DNA from: Patagioenas fasciata | Lineage: Eukaryota; Chordata; Aves; Columbiformes; Columbidae | DNA length: 64,000 bases | Direction: 5' to 3' | Assembly (NCBI RefSeq): GCF_037038585.1 | Contig: NC_092520.1 | Location: 193,571,604 to 193,635,603, forward strand | In this document: positions 39,501-46,397 of the stretch, in pieces | How positions within the stretch are numbered: the first letter of the stretch is position 1 | Layout of the letters: every line of letters starts with the position of its first letter | Position numbers and translations under genes: made by a program | Notes under the pieces: model-generated | Told to the model about the DNA's origin: nothing | Seen by the model: only the letters and a program-made list of their open reading frames with translations | The model's database searches: none

Positions 39501-42500
39501 CTCGGGTAGTTTCTCTAATCACACAGACATGTTCCCTTGCTGTTCTGGGGCACTCAAGATTTTTCTCATATGAGTTTTTCTGTAAAGGCTTGGCTTTCAG
39601 GCATGGAAACCAGACACCAGATAGCTTGTATAAATGTTGACATAAAATTAAGCTTCACTGTTGTGAGGAAGCACAAATGCAAAACCCATACTTAATTTCA
39701 TGTGATGTGCTTATTGTAGAATTTTTATTGTGTAAAAAGGATTATTTATCTTCTTTCTTGCTTTACAGCCTGCCTCTTAGATTCTGGGTAAACATACTGA
39801 AAAATCCCCATTTCATCTTTGATGTTCATGTTCATGAAGTAGTGGATGCTTCCTTGTCAGTCATTGCACAGACTTTCATGGATGCTTGCACAAGAACAGA
39901 GCACAAATTAAGCAGAGTAAGTGATTTGCATTCTACATCTTGACTGCAGTCATGCCTGACAAGACAAAGGGCATCCTCATAGACAATACCCATTCTCTGA
40001 GGAGATACAGTCTTGATCATTTCTTTTTTGTTTCATAATGAAGTTAGTGTTTCACCACTTAACAGGTTGGTGAACATGTCAGTGTTACTGTGTCATCTGC
40101 CAATTGGTATTTATAAAAAGGAGAAAATACCAGCTTCTTTCATAAAAAGCAAGTTTAAGAACTGATTAATTCATGTCCATGAATAATATTTAATATTATC
40201 TTGCACTGATATATTTGTTAAACTCAACAGTAATGCTGTGTGTAAACTTCATCCTTTTAAAACAAATCATCCCACCCATGTACCAAGGTAAATGTTAATA
40301 ACAAGCATCCAGATGTTAATATCTGTAAAGCTCAAGTGCATGTCAATGTAAAGCTTGATCTTAGATTCTTGCCTTTTTGTTGCTTCCTACAAAATAAATC
40401 AACACAATTTCTCTCTCTTATAAATTTTTCAGGATTCTCCAAGTAATAAATTACTTTATGCAAAAGAAATCTCTAACTATAAGAAAATGGTGGAAGAGTA
40501 AGTATAGACTCTTTTCATGTTTATTTGGAGTTGTCAGGGCCTTGAGCCCATGTGAATATATTCAGTAAGAGGAAAGGCAAATGCTGAAGCAGTCATAGTC
40601 AACTGTCAATTGTTAAAAAATTTACACCTGAATGTTAAAATGTTCCCTTGGTGGCCATGTTGGCAGGGTTGAAATGGATACCGTTATGACCCAGCCTGTC
40701 CTCATGTCTGTACAGACAGATGGATAGACTGATGGATACATTTATTCAGGAGAAAAGATGATGCTGTTTTCCGTGGCGGTTGCTGTCACCTATACAATCT
40801 GTCTAACCAATGCTGCACTTCCATAGCTCAGTTGAGATCAAATCCTGAAAACATTTTCACAAACACCTTTGTTTTCTTCTCCATCTCTGACTTCACCCAT
40901 TTACCAATTGGAAATTCTGTGAATACCACAGAAGGTCTTCCACAGGACAAAACTCTTGCTAGCTGATGACTTCAAAAGTTCGAAGACCTAAAATAATCAT
41001 CAGCTGCAATTATAAATAGATTTCTTTCCTGGTGCTTGACCCTGTACAATCAGGCGCGATTTCTTTCTGTTGCGAAGGTACTGATGACCGCTGGGAGACA
41101 GGATTACTGAGGGAATCATCGGTATGTTGTGGCAGAACATGTCTTGCATTATTAGGAAGCTTGTTTAAAATAATTGCAAAATCGAAATATGGAATTATTA
41201 GAAAGCCAGAGTGTATTTCACCTAATTGAAAGTTTGTTTTCATTTGTTGCAGTTACTACAAAGGTATTCGTCAGATGGTGCCAGTTAGTGACCAAGATAT
41301 GAATACCCATCTAGCAGAGATTTCTCGGGTAAGAATAAATTTCATTTTCTTATCCTGAAATTAGAGCCAAGTATAGCACTGTTTTTCTTTGTCTTCTCTT
41401 TCTACCTCAACAAACGGGTTTATTTTATGTGCAAACATCAAATGAGTTATTTCAGACATCTCTGAAATACTCCTGCTTAGTGTAGTCATGCCTTTTAGCC
41501 CTTTGAAGTGTTGATTATTGAATGGAACCAAGAATGGTTATCATCACTCATCTGTCCGAGTGATGTAGGTGCCAGAGCGAAGTGTTCGTATTTTTTCACA
41601 CCTGTTGTGGAAAAATTATAGCGCTCTTGAATGGTGTTTTATCTCCACAGCATATAGAGGATTTTTAGCATTGATCATACTGATAACAAGTATTATAATA
41701 ATGGAATTCAGAGTGCTACCGCAGCAAAAATTAGGCTCCAGAAATGAAAGACAAGGCACATACATTAAGTATAGCCCATTTTAGAGCTGTCTGTATGAGG
41801 GCAATACCTCTGCTTTATGCTGCATGTGAGAAGATCACCATGTGCTCACTTAGAGGCACTTTTTCTTTTTGCATTATAGGTGATTGGGGGTCACCTCTTA
41901 AAGAGAAGAGCAGGGGGGTGGTTGCTAGCTGGAGACTCTGTTTGGAGACTGGTGGAGCAAAGACACCACAAAATCTGCTTCACTCTTCAAAGAGCCTGGT
42001 CTGCTTTGCAGCTCAGCTTAGCTAAAGCCTGGTCTGCTCTGCAGCTCATCTTAGCTAGAGCAGGCTTCTGCCTTCGCAGCACTCGATTTAACTGGGAGAA
42101 CCAGGAGAGGCCCTCACCAGTGTTAAAAGGTGTTATTTAGCGTGAGCAAAGAGACAGTGTATTTACTGGCTGCTTTGCTCATTTGCTTAATTTAGTTGAA
42201 GAGTTCTAGAGCAAGGAGGCTGTTTGGAGAATTTTCTGTGGTTTGTTTATTTTCAGTGCCCTTAGGACCTAACATTTTGCAGATCAACATTCTCATGAGA
42301 GCATTTCTATTTTCAGTCATTCACTCGAAACTCATCTGCAGTGACGTTTCATTTTCCAGTTCACTTTATTTATTACATAAATTGAGATGTATATAAAATT
42401 AAAACATTTAGTGATTAAAAGTAAATTTGAATTTAAATTCAGCAGCACATGTTGTTCCTTTCTATTTACATTCAAAATTATGATAAAAATGAATATGGAA

Positions 42501-45500
42501 GGAGTGATCGAACATTGCAAATTTTGAACAGCTCTGGAAGTGACTTTTACAGAGCAAGGAAAGATGGATGTATCTGTGCTGCTTTATGCCTTGAGTAATC
42601 ATTTATGCCAGTCGCAATATTTCACAATTCTTCATTTTCTTAACTAACTTGAAAGACTAAAGATGTTGCTAGAGATTTGAATCTTATGCGTTTGAATGAA
42701 AAACATCTGTTTAGACAGGTAGAGCACATTCACTAAATAAGTTAAACGTCAGAGGAGGAGGGAGGAGGAGGTAACTGAAGGGTTATTTCCTGCTCCATTT
42801 AAAGTCTTTTGTCTCTGTCTCTCTCTCTCCCCCCTTTCCATCTTTGTGATTCAGATGGCTTTTTCATAACGTACATGCGCTCGTGATCTTGATGAGTTAC
42901 ATCTTTGCTGAAGTGAGGTGTGAGTAATTTCAAAGAGTTAAAAAGAGCTGGAGAAAGGATTTCAAACAGCCATGACAGTGAGAGAACCAATGTTTAATAT
43001 CTCTACAATACGTAGATTGTACTCACTAAATGCTTTAGTTATACACACCCATGTTGTTAACAGATGTTTGAGCTGTAGTCTGTGGTTTGATGTTCACAGT
43101 TCAAAATACTTTCCACCTCCAGTGTTAGACTTGTGGACAGGCTGGAAAAACACCAGCAGGAAAGTCTTGATCTGAAAATCACCAAGCAAAAGTTTTCTCA
43201 CCCCTTTTTTCTGCCCCAACTGTCATTTAACAAAAGTTACAAGATGCAGAGTTTGCATTTGGAAATACTGTGTATTGTATCCAGCAGTCATGCATGTGCG
43301 TAACTTTTAGCTCTCTGTGACCCTATTTTGACGTTTGCTGCTCGCTTGTGTTGTTTAACAGGCACATACCGATTCCTTAAATACGCTTGTGGCTCTACAC
43401 CAACTCTACCAGTACACTAACAAATACTATGATGAGGTAAGTTGCAGCTTCTGTTTTTATTTTTTAATAATATTAATGGTAAAGAGTTATGAAGGCTAAC
43501 ATCAGTCTAAAGGAACAACTTCTGGAATTCTGTGGATAAGCGGGTAAAATCAACACTGAGCAGAAGGCTCTAACTTTGCAATTATACACCTTGCTTGGCA
43601 ATTACAGTGGTCAAAGGTGTGTTCTTATAAATGAACAATTTCATAATGGGCTATCTGGTTTTGGTAATGACAGTTTAAAAATCATTTCTCTTCAGTTCTA
43701 CTATTCTCATTCCTAAGAATTAGGCCTTAAGAATGTCACCAAGCAAGAAGCACTCGTCAGAGCTGTATCAGGTTTCAAGCCAGTGTTTTTTTAATTAGGA
43801 ACAACTCATTAAACTTGTTTTGTTTGTAGGAATGGAGCTGTGCCTTTTTTATTAGTTAAGATGCACTTATAACTGCCATGCCTGCTACCTGTTTTGCTGT
43901 GTCTGCCCAAGGTAAACCGAAGCAGAGTGACTGTTGAATACAGTCTGGTTCGAGAGGAGGCTCACAGATCCAGTCCAAAACATTTCTTAGGTTCTTCAGG
44001 CCCTGTGGAAAGGGAGACAAAGAATATCCCAGTGTAGCTGGGCTGTGACTGTGGCTCTCCAAACTTAATCTGAAAACAAAAAGAGAGAAGGGGACTCTTA
44101 TTCAAAGGTTTCCATGGAAATGAATGCCTCCAGAAAACTCTCAGAATTAAATCAAGGCAAGTAAGAACAGATGCTGAATCAAAAAGGAGTGCAGCACATG
44201 TGAGCTCTCTTCAGTTTGTCTTGTGCCTCAGCACAGTTCGTGTTTTCACTTACATTTAGCACTAAAGGCAGCAAGTCTTGTCCTCAGCTCCACTGCAGCT
44301 GCTTTATACAGGAGCAGCCAGCCTGGTGCAGCTTTAAAACAGATGTAAGCAGGGAAAACCAAATCACCCTGCGAGTCCTTGCAGTGGGGGTCGGCTGGGG
44401 AAGCAGCCAGAGGAATGCAGACCAGCCCCACGGCGCTGGTTCTGTCGCCCCCAGCGCTGCCCCAGCTGACGTGCATTGCATTCCTGCAGGCTGAACACTT
44501 GCAGACCCACTCAGGGACCGTGGGTGACAAGTGAACCACAAAGGCTCCGTCCCTGCACAGCCCTGTGTCCCTGGTTTCACGAGTGGCGGCAGGCGCGGGT
44601 GGAGTCACCGCTGTGGGATTCCCAGTGGCAGCCCAGCAAACCCCAGTGCGCAGCTGCAGCTCTTCCCTTCGCGTACATCAGTGTATAACAACAAGGTGCA
44701 TCCGATGAAAAGGCTGCTAATTCGAAGTTATGGAAATAATCTGTCAAGAACCATTCCATAAAATTAATTGCGCTTATTTATTTTCCATGAAAATATTTTA
44801 ATTTGCATAAATTGGAACATTTTGCAGCTGCCCTTGTCTTTATTACTGATGCAGTGATTCCCAGCATGCGCTGTACCTTCTGCATCTCTGCAGGGCTTGA
44901 CAGTGACTAAGTGGGTACATTCTAATTGTCCACATTTATATGAAGGATATATTCACCAGCAGAGATAATCATGAATTATTTAGTCTAGATTTGAGGAGTT
45001 ACAGCTAGATGTAATTGTTTAAATTAAGGGAACAATATCAAATTAAATTAGGCTCCATTTAAATATTGTAGTAAGTGTTTATTAACGCTGTCTTGTAAAA
45101 ATACTTTCACGCTTTAAAAACAAATCCATTAAAATAATTATTTCTTAATAAATTTGCTCCAGTGTTTGAAACTCAAATGTTATACCAGCCCTTGAAAGTG
45201 AAATTATTGGCTATACTAATATAGACTGCATTAATCTCCATTGTCAATGATGTGCAAGTAATGAAAACCACAGGTAGTGACAGACAAACTCTATGTCTCC
45301 AGTTCTTGTACTTGCAAGTTTATATCGTATTTAAACAGAGCTAAAGGTTTCTGCTTGATTACAGTGTCTGACTTTTATTAATAAAGCCAGTTCTAGAAAA
45401 GGAATGGTTTTGCCATGTAACACATTCTTCTAATGGAGAAATCTAATAGTTGGTGGAAATGTTTCCCTAAAGGACGGTGGAAATGAAAACCTTTCGAAAC

Positions 45501-46397
45501 CTTTGAAATTTGATCTTGAGGAGCCCTAAAAAACTCTATTTGAAGAAAAGCCTTCTCATAACAGTTGACCTTTTCTAGCTCGTTTCCAAATCCCTTATGT
45601 CTTAAAGTTGTACCTTCCTATATATATATATGTATATATATTCTGTACAACAGAGGCGGTGTGTGGGATGCTGGGGGGCTTCTCTAACGAGCTTTTCAAT
45701 TCCTGAGCTACATGGTGCTGGGCCAGAGTCCCATTTCTTGGCGGGAGCCAAAGAGAAGCTGCCAAAGCTCCCCAACGCTGCAGCCAGGCCATTTTCTTCC
45801 TCTTATTGGCCACAGACACCAGGGACCTGGTCTTGCTCTACCTTGTGCCTGTGCATGGACCACCCAAGAGCTTCTCACAACCACAGCTCCTGGGGATGGG
45901 CCTCAATTACTGCTGGTAAACAGCCCTTAAGCCTCGTAGGGTGCATTGTAAGTACAAGCACCGTTTCTCAAATAGCTATGAAGACGTTTTTCCCCTGCCT
46001 GCTCCATCTTGGAATGTAATATTTCACAAGATAAAGTACCACCTATTAATTTGTTTGAATCCCAGCATAATGGGAAACATTACAGCAACTGAGATAAAGT
46101 AACGGAGACGATCATTTTTATTGCCTTTGTGTAAAAATACAACACGGGGCCTACTAGATGGACTTTATCTTTGGTGCAGAGTAAATGCAAAGGACTCTTT
46201 ACAACCAAAGCAGTATCAGACGCTTGGTCCAGGAACTATGTCGTATGTTTTCAGCTAAATGATTCTAAACATTCTGTGTTTATTTCTTCCAGATTATAAA
46301 TGCACTTGAAGAGGATCCAGCTGCGCAAAAAATGCAGCTTGCCTTCCGTTTACAGCAAATAGCAGCTGCATTAGAGAATAAAGTGACTGACCTTTGA
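482..46397 (+). CDS. PLXNC1: Plexin-C1, 3' part of the gene (22 coding exons; 5' part lies outside the window)
   Basis: Plexin-C1 is a single-pass plasma-membrane receptor for semaphorin 7A and for some viral semaphorins. It acts in cell adhesion, immune-cell migration and axon guidance. Joining the exons at 482-590, 12904-13040, 13665-13832, 15431-15539, 17265-17492, 17966-18142, 18604-18743, 19810-19910, 22082-22311, 23286-23467, 24236-24302, 24423-24569, 27822-27978, 28964-29064, 31184-31268, 36831-36985, 39016-39176, 39769-39916, 40433-40497, 41253-41328, 43362-43436 and 46293-46397 gives one open frame of about 973 codons with matching phases at every junction. The domains are IPT repeats, a transmembrane helix, and a split GAP domain interrupted by a Rho-binding ubiquitin-like domain. 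The C-terminus ALENKVTDL separates it from the A, B and D plexins. The 22 exons agree with exons 10-31 of a 31-exon gene. The start codon, sema and PSI domains are not in the window. The intracellular half is very conserved and the ectodomain much less so. Confidence 0.95.
2955..3183 (+). mobile_element. CR1 LINE, 3' end fragment
   Basis: The run AACAGGTTGCCCCAAGAAGT, then a region like the CR1 tail (tggactaggtgatctttgaa, ggtcccttccaaccc), ends in attctatgattctata. This is the CR1 3' UTR with its octamer tail, in sense orientation within PLXNC1. Confidence 0.9.
7645..7715 (+). mobile_element. CR1 LINE, short degraded 3' tail
   Basis: The sequence ttggactagatgattgttgt and ttttccaactgaac, followed by ttctatgctctg, matches a diverged CR1 3' terminus. 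It is followed by an 8-base inverted repeat at 7722-7741. Confidence 0.65.
11820..12050. other. CpG-richer island inside a long intron
   Basis: This stretch is clearly richer in G+C than its flanks and holds many CpGs (ccccggga, ccccgcaac, tgtcgcggc, cacgtcc, cacggcc, gtcggtt). Frames on both strands are open through it, as GC-rich DNA tends to be. No protein family is recognised. Confidence 0.5.
12904..13040 (+). CDS. PLXNC1: PLXNC1 exon: start of an IPT/TIG domain
   Basis: The acceptor is ctctctgcag and the donor gtatgt at 13041. It begins in phase 0 and ends in phase 2. It contains the IPT signature [19 protein letters not shown], followed by [10 protein letters not shown], the usual first strands and conserved cysteine of an IPT repeat. 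Confidence 0.93.
13041..13664 (+). other. PLXNC1 intron, 0.6 kb
   Basis: It contains a 15-16 base A run near 13418-13434. Nothing else is seen. Confidence 0.85.
13665..13832 (+). CDS. PLXNC1: PLXNC1 exon: end of one IPT domain and start of the next
   Basis: The acceptor is tctaatctag and the donor gtaatg. The first base completes the valine codon of the previous exon. It reads [11 protein letters not shown], then [16 protein letters not shown], closing one IPT domain and opening the next. Confidence 0.92.
13833..15430 (+). other. PLXNC1 intron, 1.6 kb
   Basis: AT-rich intron with short A and T runs (14280-14292 and 14876-14890). No gene or mobile element is recognised. Confidence 0.85.
15431..15539 (+). 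CDS. PLXNC1: PLXNC1 exon: IPT domain with an N-glycosylation sequon
   Basis: The acceptor is gcctttcag and the donor gtaatt, with end phase 0. It reads [19 protein letters not shown], the IPT consensus with an N-I-T sequon, and ends in NLKR. Confidence 0.93.
15540..17264 (+). other. PLXNC1 intron, 1.7 kb
   Basis: It holds a 19-base tandem duplication at 16777-16814 and otherwise ordinary AT-rich sequence. Confidence 0.85.
16777..16814. repeat. 19-base tandem duplication
   Basis: The unit ttgattgacaattggttaa is followed directly by ttgattgacagttggttaa, one mismatch apart. Confidence 0.9.
17265..17492 (+). CDS. PLXNC1: PLXNC1 exon: IPT domain, membrane-distal part
   Basis: The acceptor is tgtttcttacag and the donor gtaaac. 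It is 228 bases, phase 0 to 0, so skipping it would keep the frame. It carries four N-glycosylation sequons (NET, NIT, NES, NFT) and ends in [10 protein letters not shown]. No cysteine occurs in this exon. Confidence 0.94.
17966..18142 (+). CDS. PLXNC1: PLXNC1 exon: membrane-proximal ectodomain with a furin-type site
   Basis: The acceptor is ctgtctag and the donor gtaggt. It is 177 bases, phase 0 to 0. It has two cysteines (EPCN and LYCEPP) that fit the last beta strands of an IPT fold. A proline-rich linker and the basic run KKRQKRD at 18095-18115 follow; RQKR (18101-18112) fits the proprotein convertase motif R-X-K/R-R. Confidence 0.93.
18101..18112 (+). other. PLXNC1: Furin-type cleavage motif RQKR in the PLXNC1 ectodomain
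   Basis: The codons cgg cag aag aga encode R-Q-K-R, preceded by KK and followed by D. It sits roughly 40 residues before the transmembrane helix. Convertase cleavage in this region is established for some B plexins; for plexin-C1 here it is inference from the motif. Confidence 0.55.
18604..18743 (+). CDS. PLXNC1: PLXNC1 exon: transmembrane helix
   Basis: The acceptor is ctaattag and the donor gtaagt, with end phase 2. After [15 protein letters not shown] it encodes a hydrophobic run of about 23 residues (18673-18741, [20 protein letters not shown] then MCY). Basic residues follow in the next exon, so the C-terminus is cytoplasmic. Confidence 0.95.
18744..19809 (+). other. PLXNC1 intron, 1.1 kb
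   Basis: No repeat or gene is recognised in this intron. Confidence 0.8.
19810..19910 (+). CDS. PLXNC1: PLXNC1 exon: cytoplasmic juxtamembrane segment
   Basis: The acceptor is ttccataaag and the donor gtatga, phase 2 to 1. It reads [20 protein letters not shown] followed by [14 protein letters not shown]. This is the charged, coiled-coil-prone juxtamembrane helix shared by all plexins and linked in the family to dimerisation. Confidence 0.96.
19911..22081 (+). other. PLXNC1 intron, 2.2 kb
   Basis: Ordinary intron sequence. Open frames on both strands near 20750-21310 overlap each other and look like chance. Confidence 0.8.
22082..22311 (+). CDS. PLXNC1: PLXNC1 exon: start of the GAP domain
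   Basis: The acceptor is gtattccag and the donor gtgagt, phase 1 to 0, 230 bases. It encodes [20 protein letters not shown], then the plexin-conserved [18 protein letters not shown] and the [11 protein letters not shown] stretch, the first helices of the GAP fold. Confidence 0.97.
22312..23285 (+). other. PLXNC1 intron, 1.0 kb
   Basis: AT-rich intron. Nothing recognised. Confidence 0.8.
23286..23467 (+). CDS. PLXNC1: PLXNC1 exon: GAP domain helices
   Basis: The acceptor is tctgtttcag and the end phase is 2. It encodes [20 protein letters not shown], then [19 protein letters not shown] and KNPKLMLRR. The donor is the unusual gtctga at 23468. No other GT fits the reading frame, and the splice must join here because the next exon continues with SETVVERM. 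Confidence 0.95.
23468..24235 (+). other. PLXNC1 intron, 0.8 kb, with a weak donor
   Basis: It begins gtctgaatga, a poor match to the 5' splice consensus. It ends in a strong T-rich acceptor tract. No other feature is seen. Confidence 0.8.
24236..24302 (+). CDS. PLXNC1: PLXNC1 exon: GAP arginine motif
   Basis: The acceptor is tttttttcag and the donor gtaaga, 67 bases. It continues the arginine pair split over the junction: [16 protein letters not shown], then CLYQYLK. This is the first arginine-finger motif of plexin GAP domains, which act on Rap GTPases in the family. Confidence 0.96.
24303..24422 (+). other. PLXNC1 mini-intron, 120 bases, stop-free in frame
   Basis: The donor is gtaaga and the acceptor ctttgaacag. 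The length is divisible by three, and the PLXNC1 frame reads through without a stop from one exon to the next. The read-through peptide would be very hydrophobic. Confidence 0.85.
24423..24569 (+). CDS. PLXNC1: PLXNC1 exon: GAP to Rho-binding domain linker
   Basis: The acceptor is cctttgaacag and the donor gtaagt. It is 147 bases, phase 0 to 0. It encodes [20 protein letters not shown], then [20 protein letters not shown], the conserved plexin stretch that leads into the Rho-GTPase-binding domain. It is separated from the previous exon by an intron of only 120 bases. Confidence 0.96.
24570..27821 (+). other. PLXNC1 intron, 3.3 kb
   Basis: It holds an AT-rich imperfect tandem duplication at 26230-26290, a TA/TG-rich stretch at 27198-27240 and short A runs. 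No exon or mobile element is recognised. Confidence 0.8.
26230..26290. repeat. AT-rich imperfect tandem duplication
   Basis: The unit gtatatatgcatggaagatta, then tgag, recurs 31 bases later as gtatatatatgcatgatgaa, then agattatgaa. The TATATGCAT core is itself palindromic. Confidence 0.8.
27822..27978 (+). CDS. PLXNC1: PLXNC1 exon: Rho-GTPase-binding domain, first part
   Basis: The acceptor is tttttttacag and the donor gtaggt, phase 0 to 1. It encodes the first strands and helix of the ubiquitin-like domain: [20 protein letters not shown], then [17 protein letters not shown]. In the family this domain binds Rac/Rnd GTPases. Confidence 0.96.
27979..28963 (+). other. PLXNC1 intron, 1.0 kb
   Basis: AT-rich intron. 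Nothing recognised. Confidence 0.8.
28964..29064 (+). CDS. PLXNC1: PLXNC1 exon: Rho-GTPase-binding domain, middle
   Basis: The acceptor is attaccccttag and the donor gtaagg. It encodes [19 protein letters not shown] and [11 protein letters not shown], with start phase 1 and end phase 0. Confidence 0.96.
29171..29193. repeat. (AAAT)n microsatellite
   Basis: About five units of AAAT/AATA lie 107 bases after a PLXNC1 exon. Confidence 0.9.
29922..31154 (+). mobile_element. CR1 LINE, 5'-truncated copy with ORF2 C-terminal half and 3' end
   Basis: A 1.2-kb CR1 retrotransposon fragment. It starts within the ORF2 reverse transcriptase (the DFSKAFD block near 30014-30034) and passes the [15 protein letters not shown] block (30178-30222) and the FADD catalytic motif (30270-30281). 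The C-terminal part stays open to a stop at 31071-31073, followed by the 3' UTR and the tail attctgtgattctgtga. The ORF is broken by a TGA at 30255-30257 and a small frameshift near 30033, so it cannot encode a working enzyme. It is 5'-truncated, as usual for CR1. The long intact frame suggests it is younger than the other copies here. Confidence 0.93.
30258..31073 (+). pseudogene. CR1 ORF2 remnant (C-terminal reverse transcriptase part)
   Basis: An open stretch of about 271 codons follows the TGA at 30255-30257. It contains [34 protein letters not shown] and [13 protein letters not shown], all standard CR1 ORF2 blocks. It has no promoter or intact upstream domain and is a dead remnant. Confidence 0.9.
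31184..31268 (+). CDS. PLXNC1: PLXNC1 exon: end of the Rho-GTPase-binding domain
   Basis: The acceptor is cttttcaaag and the donor gtaagt, phase 0 to 1, 85 bases. It reads [20 protein letters not shown] and then QQDVPGE. The acceptor lies only about 30 bases after the end of a CR1 retrotransposon. Confidence 0.96.
31269..36830 (+). other. PLXNC1 intron, 5.6 kb
   Basis: It contains a pyrimidine-rich tract at 31618-31680, a GC-richer patch at 32600-33130 and a 10-base perfect inverted repeat at 33263-33300. The rest is AT-rich without recognisable repeats or genes. Confidence 0.8.
33263..33300. repeat. 10-base perfect inverted repeat
   Basis: aactccttat at 33263-33272 and ataaggagtt at 33291-33300 flank an 18-base spacer. 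Confidence 0.8.
36831..36985 (+). CDS. PLXNC1: PLXNC1 exon: return to the GAP fold
   Basis: The acceptor is ctgtttctag and the donor gtaagg, phase 1 to 0. It reads [16 protein letters not shown], then a charged [20 protein letters not shown] and LTRLLSVK. It links the Rho-binding domain to the second half of the GAP domain. Confidence 0.96.
36986..39015 (+). other. PLXNC1 intron, 2.0 kb
   Basis: It holds a CR1 3' fragment at about 37866-38292. Nothing else is recognised. Confidence 0.8.
37866..38292 (+). mobile_element. CR1 LINE, 3' end fragment
   Basis: It reads gaggagcagatgagggaatt, tgcctggagaaaaggaag and gaacaggctgcccagggaag, and ends ttcaaccaacattattctatga. Translated blocks such as [19 protein letters not shown] match the CR1 ORF2 C-terminus. 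It is diverged and frameshifted. Confidence 0.92.
39016..39176 (+). CDS. PLXNC1: PLXNC1 exon: second half of the GAP domain
   Basis: The acceptor is tcctttag and the donor gtacgg, phase 0 to 2. It reads [35 protein letters not shown] and DTIHIWKTN, classic plexin GAP blocks. The frame stays open for 42 further codons into the intron. Confidence 0.96.
39177..40432 (+). other. Two PLXNC1 introns around the exon at 39769-39916
   Basis: The introns 39177-39768 and 39917-40432 hold no recognisable element. In the first, the coding frame stays open until a stop at 39301-39303. Confidence 0.8.
39769..39916 (+). CDS. PLXNC1: PLXNC1 exon: GAP second arginine motif
   Basis: The acceptor is cttgctttacag and the donor gtaagt, phase 2 to 0. 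It reads [20 protein letters not shown], then [25 protein letters not shown] carries the other conserved GAP arginine of plexins. Confidence 0.97.
40433..40497 (+). CDS. PLXNC1: PLXNC1 exon: GAP domain, [12 protein letters not shown] block
   Basis: The acceptor is atttttcag and the donor gtaagt, 65 bases, phase 0 to 2. It encodes [20 protein letters not shown], one of the best conserved plexin blocks. Confidence 0.96.
40498..41252 (+). other. PLXNC1 intron, 0.76 kb
   Basis: No repeat or gene is recognised. Confidence 0.8.
41253..41328 (+). CDS. PLXNC1: PLXNC1 exon: GAP domain, YYKGIRQM block
   Basis: The acceptor is tttgttgcag and the donor gtaaga, 76 bases, phase 2 to 0. It encodes [20 protein letters not shown] and AEISR. 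Confidence 0.96.
41329..43361 (+). other. PLXNC1 intron, 2.0 kb
   Basis: It contains a 33-base tandem duplication at 41993-42058, a purine run at 42750-42770 and a TC-rich run at 42810-42838. Confidence 0.8.
41993..42058. repeat. 33-base tandem duplication
   Basis: Two adjacent copies of a 33-base unit beginning agcctggtctgct and ending cttagcta(a/g) differ at three positions. A partial third copy (agcaggcttctgc) follows. Confidence 0.9.
43362..43436 (+). CDS. PLXNC1: PLXNC1 exon: penultimate coding exon
   Basis: The acceptor is gttgtttaacag and the donor gtaagt, 75 bases, phase 0 to 0. It encodes [20 protein letters not shown] and KYYDE. Confidence 0.96.
44380..44690. other. CpG-richer island in the last PLXNC1 intron
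   Basis: CpGs cluster here (gtcggctg, cggcgctg, gtcgccc, agcgctg, ggcgcggg, ttcgcgta) in an otherwise AT-rich intron. Overlapping open frames of up to 120 codons on both strands look like a by-product of composition. Confidence 0.5.
45619..45641. repeat. (TA)n microsatellite with one TG interruption
   Basis: Alternating TA run in the last PLXNC1 intron. Confidence 0.85.
46293..46397 (+). CDS. PLXNC1: PLXNC1 terminal coding exon with stop codon
   Basis: The acceptor is tttcttccag. It encodes [20 protein letters not shown] and ends ALENKVTDL with TGA at 46395-46397. This C-terminus lacks a PDZ-binding tail like that of B plexins and matches plexin-C1. Confidence 0.97.
   Translation: MINALEEDPAAQKMQLAFRLQQIAAALENKVTDL

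Larger units (their letters stand above)
43437..46292 (+). other. PLXNC1 last intron, 2.9 kb
   Basis: It holds a CpG-richer patch at 44380-44690 with several overlapping open frames and a TA-rich microsatellite at 45619-45641. The rest is AT-rich. Confidence 0.8.
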
